Positions 1 to 7,777 of a stretch of 64,000 bases of DNA are shown piece by piece. The notes under the pieces were generated by a model. It ran no database searches and had not been told where the DNA came from. It saw only the letters and a list, made by a program, of their open reading frames with translations. Source of the DNA: Terriglobia bacterium (lineage in GTDB: Bacteria; Acidobacteriota; UBA6911). The stretch covers positions 1-64,000 of the forward strand of contig JAIQGI010000031.1 of assembly GCA_020072565.1 (NCBI GenBank), written 5' to 3'. The position numbers and the translations under genes were made by a program. Within the stretch, counting starts at the first letter, position 1; each line of letters begins with the position of its first letter.

Positions 1-210
1 ATGTTCGTTTGAGCATAATCGTGGTCGGTCCGCCCTTCAACAACGGAACAAGGAACCATCTCGAAAAATTGCACTCCCGGCTCTGGACAATGCTGGGGAA
101 TGCTCTGCACCCAAAATCGGGTGCAGACCAACTATAAGGACCGCTTCGATCTTCCCGCCGAAATCAAGGCCCTGTTGGACAAAAAACAGGGATTTCAGAA
201 TGAGCATTGA
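1..210. other. Unassigned window edge
   Basis: No gene can be supported. A short plus-strand open stretch closes with TGA at 208-210 and could be the tail of a decayed gene, but I do not recognise it. It abuts the M56 peptidase remnant on the opposite strand, so a deletion junction probably lies near 210-243. Confidence 0.4.
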
Positions 211-646
211 ACCCGGCTTCGGAACTACAGCTTGAAGTGGAGCGCACAACGCCGTAAGTTGCAGGACCGGGAATTTCCGGCGAGATCAGAATCTCAACGG
301 CGCGGCCGATGTGGGGCGCCCTCTGCTCCACCTCCGGGGGCAGCACCTGAAGGCGATGCGCCTTGCGGCGTAATAGCCTCAGTTTCAGCAGCCCGAGCGC
401 CAGCCAGCCGACCCGGATCGCGCAGCCTGCAGCGAGTATGAGCAGCAGGGCCTGCCGGGAGATTGAGGCCCAGTCCGTGGCCGGCGCACGCGAGGATCCC
501 GGCATGGGCGCTACGGTCCCGCCAGTCACGGGCGTCTCAATCGCAGCCACCTTAGCACAGGGGATCGAAGGCGCTTGTCGCGGCGCGAGCAGCGGAATCA
601 ACAGACAGGAGAGGAGGGACGCGGGCGGCCCGACCACGCTCGACAA
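164..646 (-). pseudogene. BlaR1/M56-type membrane peptidase, truncated remnant
   Basis: The minus strand encodes a Pro/Ala-rich segment, one membrane helix (around residues 67-87) and then a stretch ending in PEIPGPATYGVV. That stretch is typical of the region just before the catalytic HExxH helix in M56 (BlaR1/MecR1-like) peptidases. Recognisable similarity stops near base 240, and the rest of the frame is unrelated. The zinc motif and the following sensor part are missing, so this is a 5' fragment that cannot be a protease. M56 proteins normally sense cell-wall or antibiotic stress beside a BlaI repressor; no such gene is present here. The family assignment rests on the short motif and the helix pattern. 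Confidence 0.55.
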
Positions 647-775
647 AGTCTATTTTCGAGGCAGGAACCGAATCGAAAACCGCAAGTCAGGGAGAAATTC
701 CCTGATTTGCACTCTCCGCATGGGTGGATGAATCACGAAAGCCTTGGCTGGCTTGGCCCCGCCGTTTCACGCGGT

Positions 776-791
776 TGGCACGGCCGTTGCA
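776..791 (+). promoter_or_regulatory. rpoN-dependent promoter: Consensus sigma-54 (-24/-12) promoter
   Basis: The bases read TGGCACG, then four bases, then TTGCA. This is an exact match to the sigma-54 consensus, with GG at 777-778 and GC at 789-790 in the required 10-base spacing. It points rightward toward the glycine-zipper remnant and the 66-residue protein. An NtrC-type activator with a GAFTGA loop is encoded about 1.3 kb downstream. No upstream activator palindrome was identified. Confidence 0.6.
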
Positions 792-840
792 TGGGTATGG
801 CCAGGAGCGCGTGCCGCTGCATAGGCGGCATTATCGGCAT

Positions 841-1158
841 TTAGATGTTTTTCTGAAGATCACATTGGACGCCATCCAGGATTCGAGTGGGAGCTGGGAC
901 CGCGTCAGCACCACCAAGATCTCGGTTGTGAGTCAAAGCCATGAGAAACAAAACGGCGCCCTCATCGGGGGCGGCGCAGCGGTGGGAGCCGTCATTGGAG
1001 CGATCGCGGGCGGCGGCAAGGGTGCTGCAATCGGCGCGGCATCCGGGGCTGATGCCGGAACGGCTGGGGCCTATGCTGCCGGCAGGAAGAATGCAGCCTT
1101 TTCTGCGGAAAAGGTGCTGAAATTCCGGACCACCAGCGAAATTGCGCCGAATCAATAG
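841..1158 (+). pseudogene. Glycine-zipper protein, probable N-terminally degraded
   Basis: The frame holds a glycine zipper ([20 protein letters not shown]) continuing into alternating Gly/Ala and then a short tail with KVLKFRTTSEI. This is the usual ending of acidobacterial glycine-zipper envelope proteins. Upstream of about 940 the translation does not look like a signal peptide or the beta-rich N-terminal domain these proteins normally carry, and no ribosome site precedes a convincing start. The open frame formally extends back to 724, but that part lies across the sigma-54 promoter. A short functional product cannot be excluded. Confidence 0.5.
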
Positions 1159-1562
1159 GGTTCGCGCCCCGCCCGCCGGCGACCGCGGTTGGCCCGGGGG
1201 GACCAATCTTACATCGGTGAGTGGGGCGCTCCATTTTGGCCTGCCGGGATTCGGGCCCGGCGAGTCTTTTAGCCCGCCCGGAGTTATTTCCGGGTGCCGG
1301 CCGGCGCTGGAGCGCGGCACCGGCCCAACGCAGCGGAGCCTCAACTCCGCCCGTATCGCAAATATTGTTGTTTGTTCAGGCTTATAAGTGCAGCTCGGGT
1401 CAGGAATGCATTGCATGTCTGCCAGCGAAGGCACAGCAAATTCTGCAATACCATCCACGATCAGATTCGCATCACCGCTCGACCGCTCGCCCATCTGCCT
1501 GGAAATGGAAAGGTCTAAGTCCGCAATACCTGTAACTGTGAAGTAATGAAAGGAGCAGCAGG
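1159..1562. other. Gene-free stretch
   Basis: Reading both strands gives only short overlapping frames without recognisable domains. The last 15 bases carry a good ribosome site for the next gene. No terminator with a T-run and no RNA gene were seen. Confidence 0.5.
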
Positions 1563-1763
1563 ATGGCAACGGCAACGAGAATCCAATTGGTTTCACCTCT
1601 CCGGGTCACTCAAGCCAAGGTCGATTATCAGCAAAGATGCCGCTGTGGGCACTACCGATACGAGCACCATCCGTCATTCGGTTGTATGCAATGGGACGAA
1701 AGACGCCAGAAAGGGTGGTGCGATTGCGACGGCTTCGCCGTCCGAAAGATGTTTGCCTACTAA
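1563..1763 (+). CDS. Small Cys/His-rich putative zinc-binding protein
   Basis: This 66-residue protein has an AAAGGAG ribosome site seven bases before ATG, which supports it as a real gene. After about 20 variable residues it has CRCGHYRYEHH, then a Cys about 12 residues on, then WCDCDGF. The spacing C-x-C-G-H...H...C...C-x-C suggests one compact zinc-binding unit. Similar short C-x-C-G-H modules occur alone or at protein ends in many bacteria, with no established function that I know. It lies alone, downstream of the sigma-54 promoter region and upstream of the NtrC-type regulator, with about 330 bases to the latter. Zinc binding is inferred from residue pattern only. Confidence 0.65.
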   Translation: MATATRIQLVSPLRVTQAKVDYQQRCRCGHYRYEHHPSFGCMQWDERRQKGWCDCDGFAVRKMFAY

Positions 1764-2096
1764 GAGATCGTGACGTCCCCCTGTGCCCCGGATCGTGTCC
1801 GCACAATCAGGGGAGCGGGGGGACATCCAAATTTGTAGAGCGGGGAAATTTTCCCGCAAATTGACCTTCTCCCGCACTCGGCTCACGGGTATACTAGGCA
1901 TTCACAGGGGGGCTTGCGATCACACATGCCCGACTCGGAGCCATGAGACCTCAAAAAGCACCCGCCAGAACACTGCAGCAGAAACCTGATTCCCTGACGC
2001 CCATGCTGGCGTCTGCAAATCCATGGCCGAACGGAGAATTCGCGTGACAGCCTGCGCTGGCGTGATGTTTCCTGCAACTGAATACAGGTAGTCGGC
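1764..2096. other. Gene-free stretch upstream of the NtrC-type regulator
   Basis: No gene is supported. A TATACT hexamer at 1890-1895 could be a -10 box, but the nearest good -35 (TTGACC at 1861) is 23 bases away, too far for a standard sigma-70 promoter. The ribosome site of the following gene is weak. Confidence 0.35.
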
Positions 2097-3455
2097 ATGA
2101 TCAACCGTAAGACGAAGATAATGGTGGTGGATGACGAAGAGGCCATGAGAGAAGTCCTGGAGATGCGTCTGCAGGGATGGGGCTTCGACGTGCGCAGCGC
2201 CTGCGACGGCCTCGAGGCTCAGGATTTGGCGCTGAGCTACGATCCCGACATTATTATCTCTGATGTGGTGATGCCGGAGCTTTCGGGACTGGACCTGCTG
2301 CGCTCCCTCAAGGCGGATCGTGCCGACCGTCCGGTCGTGCTGGTGACCGCGCAGGGCAGCATCGACCTGGCGGTAGAAGCCATGAAACAGGGTGCGCAGG
2401 ACTTCGTCACAAAGCCTCTGGATTATGGCAAATTACGGGCCATCCTGCAGGTTGCGGAGAATGACCTGGAACTCCGACGCAAATCCCAGCGCCTCCTTTC
2501 CCAGCTGGATCAGGGCGGCTTCGGCAATTTCGTCGGCAGCAGCAAAGCCATGCGCGAAGTCTACAGTCTCATCCAGAGCCTGAGTTCTACGGATGCGTCC
2601 GTCATCATCACCGGGGAGAGCGGCACCGGCAAAGAGCTCGCGGCACGCACGATTCATCAGATGAGCAGCCGCTCGACGGGACCGTTCATCGCCGTGAACG
2701 CCGCGGCGATTCCGGAGAACCTCATGGAGAGTGAAATTCTCGGCCATGAGAAAGGCGCTTTTACCGGAGCCATCGGATTGCGCGCGGGCTGCTTCGAGTT
2801 GGCGAACCGGGGAACGTTGTTTCTGGACGAAATCGCGGAAATGCCCCTGGCGCTCCAACCCAAGCTGCTGCGTGTGATCGAGGATCGCCGGGTGCGCCGT
2901 GTGGGCGGCAGCCACGAGTTTTCCGTCGACGTGCGCGTGATCGCCGCCACCAACAAGCATCCCTGGGCTGCTGTGGAAGGCGGCCGGCTGCGCGAGGATT
3001 TGTACTATCGGCTCAATGTTTTCACCATCGCGCTGCCCCAGCTGCGCGAGCGCAAGGGGGACATTGCGTTGCTGGCACATTACTTCATGCGCGAGTTCAA
3101 CCGGAAACATGATACCAGGGTCGAAGGGCTGCGCGAGGAGGCGGTCGAGCTGCTCAAAGCCTACCCATGGCCTGGCAACGTGCGGGAGTTGAAGAATGTC
3201 ATGGAGCGGGCCGTCATCCTGGCGCGCGGCAAGTGGATCGAGAGCAGTCATCTTCCTGCGTATGTCGTGACGCCTCACGCCGGCTCCGGCGCGAAGATCG
3301 TGCTTCCCATCGGCGTCACGGCCGCTGAGGCCGAGAAGGAGCTGATCCTGAAGACCCTGGAGAACACAGGCCAGAACAAGGCGGAGGCAGCACGTCAGCT
3401 GGGCATCGACGTGAAGACCATCCGCAACAAGCTCAAGTTTTATGGGCTCGAGTAG
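2097..3455 (+). CDS. Sigma-54-dependent response regulator (NtrC family)
   Basis: This 452-residue protein has the full three-part NtrC layout. A receiver domain spans about residues 1-120 with acidic pocket DD at 12-13 and phospho-acceptor Asp56 (SDVVMP). A central AAA+ ATPase has Walker A GESGTGKE at 173-180 and the sigma-54-contacting GAFTGA loop at 220-225, followed by Walker B LFLDE. A Fis-type helix-turn-helix lies at the C-terminus (NKAEAARQLGIDVKTIRNKL). It should bind upstream sites as an oligomer and open sigma-54 promoters after phosphorylation. The cognate kinase gene follows after 45 bases. Together with the lipoprotein further on, the set resembles GlrR/GlrK/QseG. The consensus sigma-54 site at 776-791 is a candidate target. 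Confidence 0.93.
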   Translation: MINRKTKIMVVDDEEAMREVLEMRLQGWGFDVRSACDGLEAQDLALSYDPDIIISDVVMPELSGLDLLRSLKADRADRPVVLVTAQGSIDLAVEAMKQGAQDFVTKPLDYGKLRAILQVAENDLELRRKSQRLLSQLDQGGFGNFVGSSKAMREVYSLIQSLSSTDASVIITGESGTGKELAARTIHQMSSRSTGPFIAVNAAAIPENLMESEILGHEKGAFTGAIGLRAGCFELANRGTLFLDEIAEMPLALQPKLLRVIEDRRVRRVGGSHEFSVDVRVIAATNKHPWAAVEGGRLREDLYYRLNVFTIALPQLRERKGDIALLAHYFMREFNRKHDTRVEGLREEAVELLKAYPWPGNVRELKNVMERAVILARGKWIESSHLPAYVVTPHAGSGAKIVLPIGVTAAEAEKELILKTLENTGQNKAEAARQLGIDVKTIRNKLKFYGLE

Positions 3456-3500
3456 CGCACCGGAGATCTCAGATCCCGGCAGAAACGCTGGCGTCCGATA

Positions 3501-5006
3501 ATGAAGATATCCACAAAGATCATTTCGGGTTACGGGATTCTCATCACCCTGATGGCGGGACTGCTGGGCTACCAGGTCTTCACCATTCACCGGATGCAGA
3601 AGATCATCAAGAATATTAAGGAAGTCAACTTCGACGCCGCCTATAACGCGCTGGAAATGAGACGCGACATCGATCTGGTGGAGGAGTTTACGAAAAAGTC
3701 GTTCGCCTCGGATGATCCGGGCTACCGGGACCGGCTCCAGGAATATTGCACCAACTTCGAGACCGACCTGGATAATTCAAATTCCGCGAGGCTTTTCCGT
3801 GCCTGGTCGACCTTTACAACGGAGCTCTCGCGCCAGCAGCTTGCACTGCAATCCCAGGAAACTCTGGGCGTGCCCGGTGTCCTGGTCGATCAGCTGGAGC
3901 AGTTGAAAAACGAGATCCGCAGCGCCTACCAGGAGGCCATGAACGGGATCAACGCCGAAGTCAGCGTCTTCCTGCGCACCAGCAGATTGGCCGAAACCAT
4001 TTCCTGGATCGTGGCGGCGGTCGCGCTGCTGTTGAGCGCCCTGGTCTCCCTGCTGATCGTCCAGTCCATCTCGGCGCCGCTGAAGCAGCTCACGCAAGGC
4101 ACTCGTGCGATCACGGAAGGAAAATTCTTCTACCGTCTGGACACGACCCGGCGCGACGAGTTCGGGCAGCTCGCCAAGGATTTCAACACCATGACCCACC
4201 GCCTGAACGAGCTTGATCAGATGAAAAAGGACTTCGTGGCGCACGTATCCCACGAGCTGAAAGTGCCGTTGGCGTCCATGCAGGAAACGATCCAGCTTCT
4301 GCTCGAGCAGCTCCCCGGCCCGCTGGGCGACAAACAGCGGCGCCTGCTTGAACTCAACCTCGCGAGCGGGCAGCGGCTCTCCGCCATGATCGGCAACCTC
4401 CTCGATCTCTCGCGCATGGAAGCGGGAGTGCTGGAGTACGAACTGAAAAGCAACGATCTGGCCGGTCTGGCCCGGACTGCGGCAGCAGAGCTGCAGCCTG
4501 TTGCGGGCGAAAGGGATCTGACACTGGAACTTGAAGTCCCCGAACAACCCCTGATGGTAGAATGTGACGGGGATCGGATCCTGCAGATCATCAGGAATCT
4601 GCTGGGCAATGCAGTCAAGTTTTCCCCGAGGGGCAAAGCGATCCGCGTGCGCGTGGCGCGGGCGCCTCAAATTCCGGCTGGAATGCCGGAGTTCTGGCGC
4701 GGGAAAGTCCTATTCCCTGCCGACGGGAAGGAATTCGCGCTGGTGACCGTCGCGGATTCCGGCCCGGGCGTGCCCGATCAGCACAAGAAAAAGATCTTCG
4801 AGAAGTTTCATCAAGTAAAGCAGGGGAAGAAGATACCGGGTCAGGGTGCAGGCCTCGGCTTGGCGATCTCCCGCACCATCGCCGAGGCGCACCGCGGTGC
4901 GCTCTGGGTCGAAGACAATCCTGAGGGGGGCAGCATTTTCTATCTTATGATTCCCCCGGGGGAAAGCGGCGGCGAAGTTACGTACCGGGCATCATCACCG
5001 ATCTGA
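3501..5006 (+). CDS. Membrane sensor histidine kinase with HAMP domain
   Basis: This 501-residue kinase has an N-terminal membrane helix (about 8-28), a periplasmic helical sensor part, a second helix (about 168-192), a HAMP linker, a HisKA dimerisation domain with phospho-acceptor His251 in HVSHELK, and a C-terminal ATPase domain with N-box (NLLGNAVKF), DSGPGV and GLGLAIS boxes. The all-helical sensor region and lack of PAS domains match GlrK/QseE-like kinases. It follows the NtrC-type regulator and precedes a lipoprotein gene by 28 bases, so the three are probably one operon. By analogy with GlrK it may sense envelope state; the signal itself is not visible. Confidence 0.92.
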   Translation: MKISTKIISGYGILITLMAGLLGYQVFTIHRMQKIIKNIKEVNFDAAYNALEMRRDIDLVEEFTKKSFASDDPGYRDRLQEYCTNFETDLDNSNSARLFRAWSTFTTELSRQQLALQSQETLGVPGVLVDQLEQLKNEIRSAYQEAMNGINAEVSVFLRTSRLAETISWIVAAVALLLSALVSLLIVQSISAPLKQLTQGTRAITEGKFFYRLDTTRRDEFGQLAKDFNTMTHRLNELDQMKKDFVAHVSHELKVPLASMQETIQLLLEQLPGPLGDKQRRLLELNLASGQRLSAMIGNLLDLSRMEAGVLEYELKSNDLAGLARTAAAELQPVAGERDLTLELEVPEQPLMVECDGDRILQIIRNLLGNAVKFSPRGKAIRVRVARAPQIPAGMPEFWRGKVLFPADGKEFALVTVADSGPGVPDQHKKKIFEKFHQVKQGKKIPGQGAGLGLAISRTIAEAHRGALWVEDNPEGGSIFYLMIPPGESGGEVTYRASSPI

Positions 5007-5034
5007 GAATTACGGAATGGTCTGAGCTGAGCGG

Positions 5035-5640
5035 ATGAAAACGAAGAGTCTGGCCCTGTCAATCCTGGCAATTTCCATGTGGGTATCCGCTTGCCACAAG
5101 AAACCGGTAGGTCCGCTTGCTACTCCTCCTCCGGTGTTGCAGCCGGTGCCGGTTTCCCCGCCGCCGGTCCCGGTGCCGGCGACCTGGCCCGAGCTGCCGC
5201 TGCCGCCTTCACGGCTTCCCGCTCCACCCGAACCGCCACTCCCAAGGAGCTTCCGCGATGGAGAGGCAAGTTTCCAGAGCGGCAAGTATGCGGAAGCGAT
5301 CCGTTTCTATGAAAGATATCTCCGGGAAGATCCCGTCATCCAGTATAAGGACGTAGCCATGTTCAGGCTGGGGATATTGTACACGCTCTCATGCTCGTCT
5401 CCCGAGTGCCGAGCCAAGTCGCTGGAGAAGTCCGAAGAGCAGTTCAAGCGCCTCGTCTCCCAGTTTCCGCGAAGCCCTTACAGCGCGGAAGCCCGGTTCA
5501 TCCTCAGCTTGCAGACGGAAATCGAAAAGATGAAAACAGAGGCCAAGACGCGGGAAGAAAAGATTAAGAAACTCACGGACGAACTCGATCGCCTGAAAAA
5601 AATCGACCTCGAACGCCAACCATCGCGGATTAAGAAATAA
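5035..5640 (+). CDS. QseG-like TPR lipoprotein with C-terminal coiled coil
   Basis: This 201-residue protein begins with a lipoprotein signal (hydrophobic stretch ending WVSAC, probable lipidated Cys20). A Pro-rich linker (about 25-72) follows, then two TPR-like helices around FQSGKYAEAIRFYERYL with a second repeat, and a charged C-terminal coiled coil (about 160-200). In enterobacteria the outer-membrane lipoprotein QseG is encoded with GlrK and GlrR and stimulates the kinase. Here the lipoprotein lies third, after regulator and kinase. Sequence similarity to QseG is not provable by eye, so the link rests on lipobox, coiled coil, size and gene neighbours. Confidence 0.72.
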   Translation: MKTKSLALSILAISMWVSACHKKPVGPLATPPPVLQPVPVSPPPVPVPATWPELPLPPSRLPAPPEPPLPRSFRDGEASFQSGKYAEAIRFYERYLREDPVIQYKDVAMFRLGILYTLSCSSPECRAKSLEKSEEQFKRLVSQFPRSPYSAEARFILSLQTEIEKMKTEAKTREEKIKKLTDELDRLKKIDLERQPSRIKK

Positions 5641-5711
5641 TCGCTGACCGGGAATCTCTCCAGGCAGGCGCGCCACTGCATAGATTTGATGGGGATATGG
5701 GCGGGACGAAG

Positions 5712-5996
5712 TCAGGCCGACTTTCCGAGCAGTTCCTCCGCAGCCATTGAGCCGCCCTGCCGCGCACGATGCGGCTTAAGCTCCGGAAAAAGCTCTTCGT
5801 CCGCCGATTTGTCAAACAACTCCTGCGCCGCCCGGGCTTCCCCATCAAAAGCGGCGTTCTGCCCCATCGCGGCACAGAGGCCCCGATTTACGCCCCGCGC
5901 CGGCCGCAGTTCCCTGATCGCGTCGATGAGAACAATGATGAGCAGGCCCGCCAGCCATCCCAGTATTTCCCAAGTTGTGATACGCCCATCCAGCAT
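5712..5996 (-). CDS. Small single-helix membrane protein, unknown function
   Basis: This 94-residue protein has a ribosome site AGGGGAG four bases before its ATG, supporting the minus-strand frame over the overlapping plus-strand frames. One membrane helix lies at residues 9-27 (WEILGWLAGLLIIVLIDAI), followed by a basic stretch and a soluble, Ala/Glu-rich tail. It converges with the lipoprotein gene. No family was recognised. The frame also overlaps other open frames, so translation is likely but not certain. Confidence 0.5.
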   Translation of the reverse strand: MLDGRITTWEILGWLAGLLIIVLIDAIRELRPARGVNRGLCAAMGQNAAFDGEARAAQELFDKSADEELFPELKPHRARQGGSMAAEELLGKSA

Positions 5997-6275
5997 GGTG
6001 CTCCCCTGCTGAAATCAAGTCCGCATTTGCACCCTGAGAGGCAGGTTCTGCGTCAGTTCTTAACCCGTCGGAGTCTCAGGATAGTTGTGCCCCGGCTGCG
6101 GGGACGACCCCAATCAACAAAGCAAACACTGTGCCGGAAGGGTCCCGATAGCCTAATCTGCTTGAATGCAGTCAATTAGTTGAATCTGAGGAGCGCGGGG
6201 TCGATAGAGGCCAGGGTTCCGAGCGGGAGATTTTCCCTGAAAATTCGAGGAATGAGGCCACGGGCGATATCCAAA

Positions 6276-6929
6276 TCAGGATTCGAGAGAGGTGAGTCCT
6301 TCGCGGATTGCATACTTGGTAAGCTCGGCGACGCTGTGGATGTTTGATTTTTCCATGATTTTCTGACGGTGCGCTTCGACGGTCTTGACGCTCAGTTCCA
6401 GGGAATAGGCAATCTCCTTGGTGGTCTTTCCTTCGGCCATGAGCTGAAGCACCTCCCTCTCCCTGGCAGTCAGCACGGAAAAGACGGAAGCCTCCGCCAT
6501 GGGAAGTTTGCTCAAATAGTCGTTGAGCACGACGTGAGTGATGTGCGGGCTCAGGTAGATCTGGTCGGCAGCCACAGTATGGATGGCATTGGCAAGTTCC
6601 TCGAAGGCACATTCCTTGAGGAGATAGCCCGAAGCGCCTACCTTGAATACTTCTTTGACAAACCGGCTGTCTGAATGCATTGACAATGTGATGATCTTCA
6701 CTCGGGGGGTGTCGGCCACCACTTGCCTGGCGGCCTCTATGCCGTTGAGGTCCGGCATGCTGATATCCATGATCACAACGTCGGGCAATAGCTCCTTGAC
6801 GAGGCGCACGGCGGTTCTGCCGTCGGCTGCTTCGGCCACGACTTCCATGTCCGGCTGCTTCTCGATCAAAGCGCGCAAGCCGTCCCGCACAATTTTGTGA
6901 TCGTCCGCCAGGAGAATCTTGATACTCAT
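6276..6929 (-). CDS. NarL/FixJ-family response regulator
   Basis: This 217-residue protein has a receiver domain (about 1-120) with DD at 9-10, phospho-acceptor Asp in VVIMDISMP and Lys near 105 (LLKECAFEE). It ends with a LuxR-type DNA-binding domain (LTAREREVLQLMAEGKTTKEI, with the recognition helix near VKTVEAHRQKIMEK). The ribosome site GGGAGGG lies six bases before ATG. The start overlaps the stop of a truncated histidine kinase by four bases (ATGA), so it once formed a coupled two-component pair. The kinase is now only a C-terminal remnant, which leaves this regulator an orphan unless another kinase serves it. Confidence 0.92.
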   Translation of the reverse strand: MSIKILLADDHKIVRDGLRALIEKQPDMEVVAEAADGRTAVRLVKELLPDVVIMDISMPDLNGIEAARQVVADTPRVKIITLSMHSDSRFVKEVFKVGASGYLLKECAFEELANAIHTVAADQIYLSPHITHVVLNDYLSKLPMAEASVFSVLTAREREVLQLMAEGKTTKEIAYSLELSVKTVEAHRQKIMEKSNIHSVAELTKYAIREGLTSLES

Positions 6930-7135
6930 TTAGATCCCTCCCTTGCTGAAAATTCTTTTTGCCTGAGCAGCGCGACCAGCGTCGCGCTGGTTCCGCTGCC
7001 GGACTTTGAGGCAACCGGGAGCCGGCCACCGAGACCGTGCAATCCCTCGCGGATACTGAAGAGGCCGAAACCGCCGGCTCGACCCGGCCGACTGCTGCTG
7101 ATATCGAATCCTACACCGTCATCCACCACATTCAC
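6926..7135 (-). pseudogene. NarX/DegS-type histidine kinase, C-terminal remnant
   Basis: The frame retains only the last part of the ATPase domain: DDGVGFD (G1 box), GGFGLFSIREGLHGLGGRL (G2 box region with the LGGRL motif of HisKA_3 kinases) and GSGTSATLVALL. A few more residues of the same frame (QDGEILVNV) read through upstream to about 7160, then similarity is lost. No HisKA_3 dimerisation domain, phospho-acceptor His or sensor part is present, so it cannot work as a kinase. It overlaps the regulator start by four bases. Truncation rather than frameshift is likely because upstream frames hold no kinase motif. Confidence 0.8.
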
Positions 7136-7159
7136 AAGGATTTCGCCGTCCTGTTTGCA

Positions 7160-7777
7160 TGTGGAGTCCCGACTTGGCCGGCCGGCGCATTTCGAATTCG
7201 TGCATGCCCCGCTGACTGAGCACCAGGCCGCTTATCGGAATCATGCGGGTTGCTGTGTACCCGGCATCCATCTTGGCATATTGATAGTAGACGACTGCAG
7301 ATGCTGCCAGCAGAATCGTGGCCCAATCCATCCATGCTCAGTGCGCCCGCTGTTGAGACGCTCATCCGCTCGTCACCCAATTTACTAGTCTGGCACCTCA
7401 AAACCTTGTCGTTCAACGGAAGCGGCTTCGACGTGCGGCTGCTTGCTGTCGCGCTCCCCTCAGAAATTGTGCGGACCCCATGCCCATTTTTCTCCGCGAG
7501 ATCGACAGCAGGCGCCGTCGGCTGGTCGTCTCCCCGCCTGATCGCACCATCCGGTCCGCGCACGCTGCCTCAGAAGCCGGAGATTTCCGATAAATCTTTT
7601 CCTTTGTAAAAGCATGACCTGTGTCATAATACACGCCGCCGCGCATACGCGCTTCCTGCCAGGCATACTTGGATGAGGAATCCGGATTTCCTCCTTGGGA
7701 GGAGCGGCCCCAGCGTGATGGGAAGCGAGCGTGGCTGAAATTTCTAAAACATTAACCCAATTATGTAGACGGTCGCG
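7160..7777. other. Gene-free decayed stretch
   Basis: This is where the body of the lost kinase would be expected. Frames on both strands are short and mutually overlapping, with no kinase, PAS or membrane-sensor pattern I could trust. The right end must contain the promoter of the TPR gene; AT-rich bases at 7738-7770 are candidates but no convincing -35/-10 pair was found. Confidence 0.45.

Noticed and set aside
841-1596. Minus-strand 251-residue open frame
   Set aside because: It is antisense to the glycine-zipper remnant, has no ribosome site and no recognisable domain, and its composition is that of a GC-rich shadow frame.
2433-3590. Minus-strand 385-residue open frame opposite the NtrC-type regulator
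   Set aside because: Full shadow of a well-supported gene with all NtrC motifs on the plus strand.
7132-7563. Minus-strand frame that could be the missing kinase body
   Set aside because: No HisKA_3, PAS or membrane pattern is visible; composition does not continue the kinase frame.
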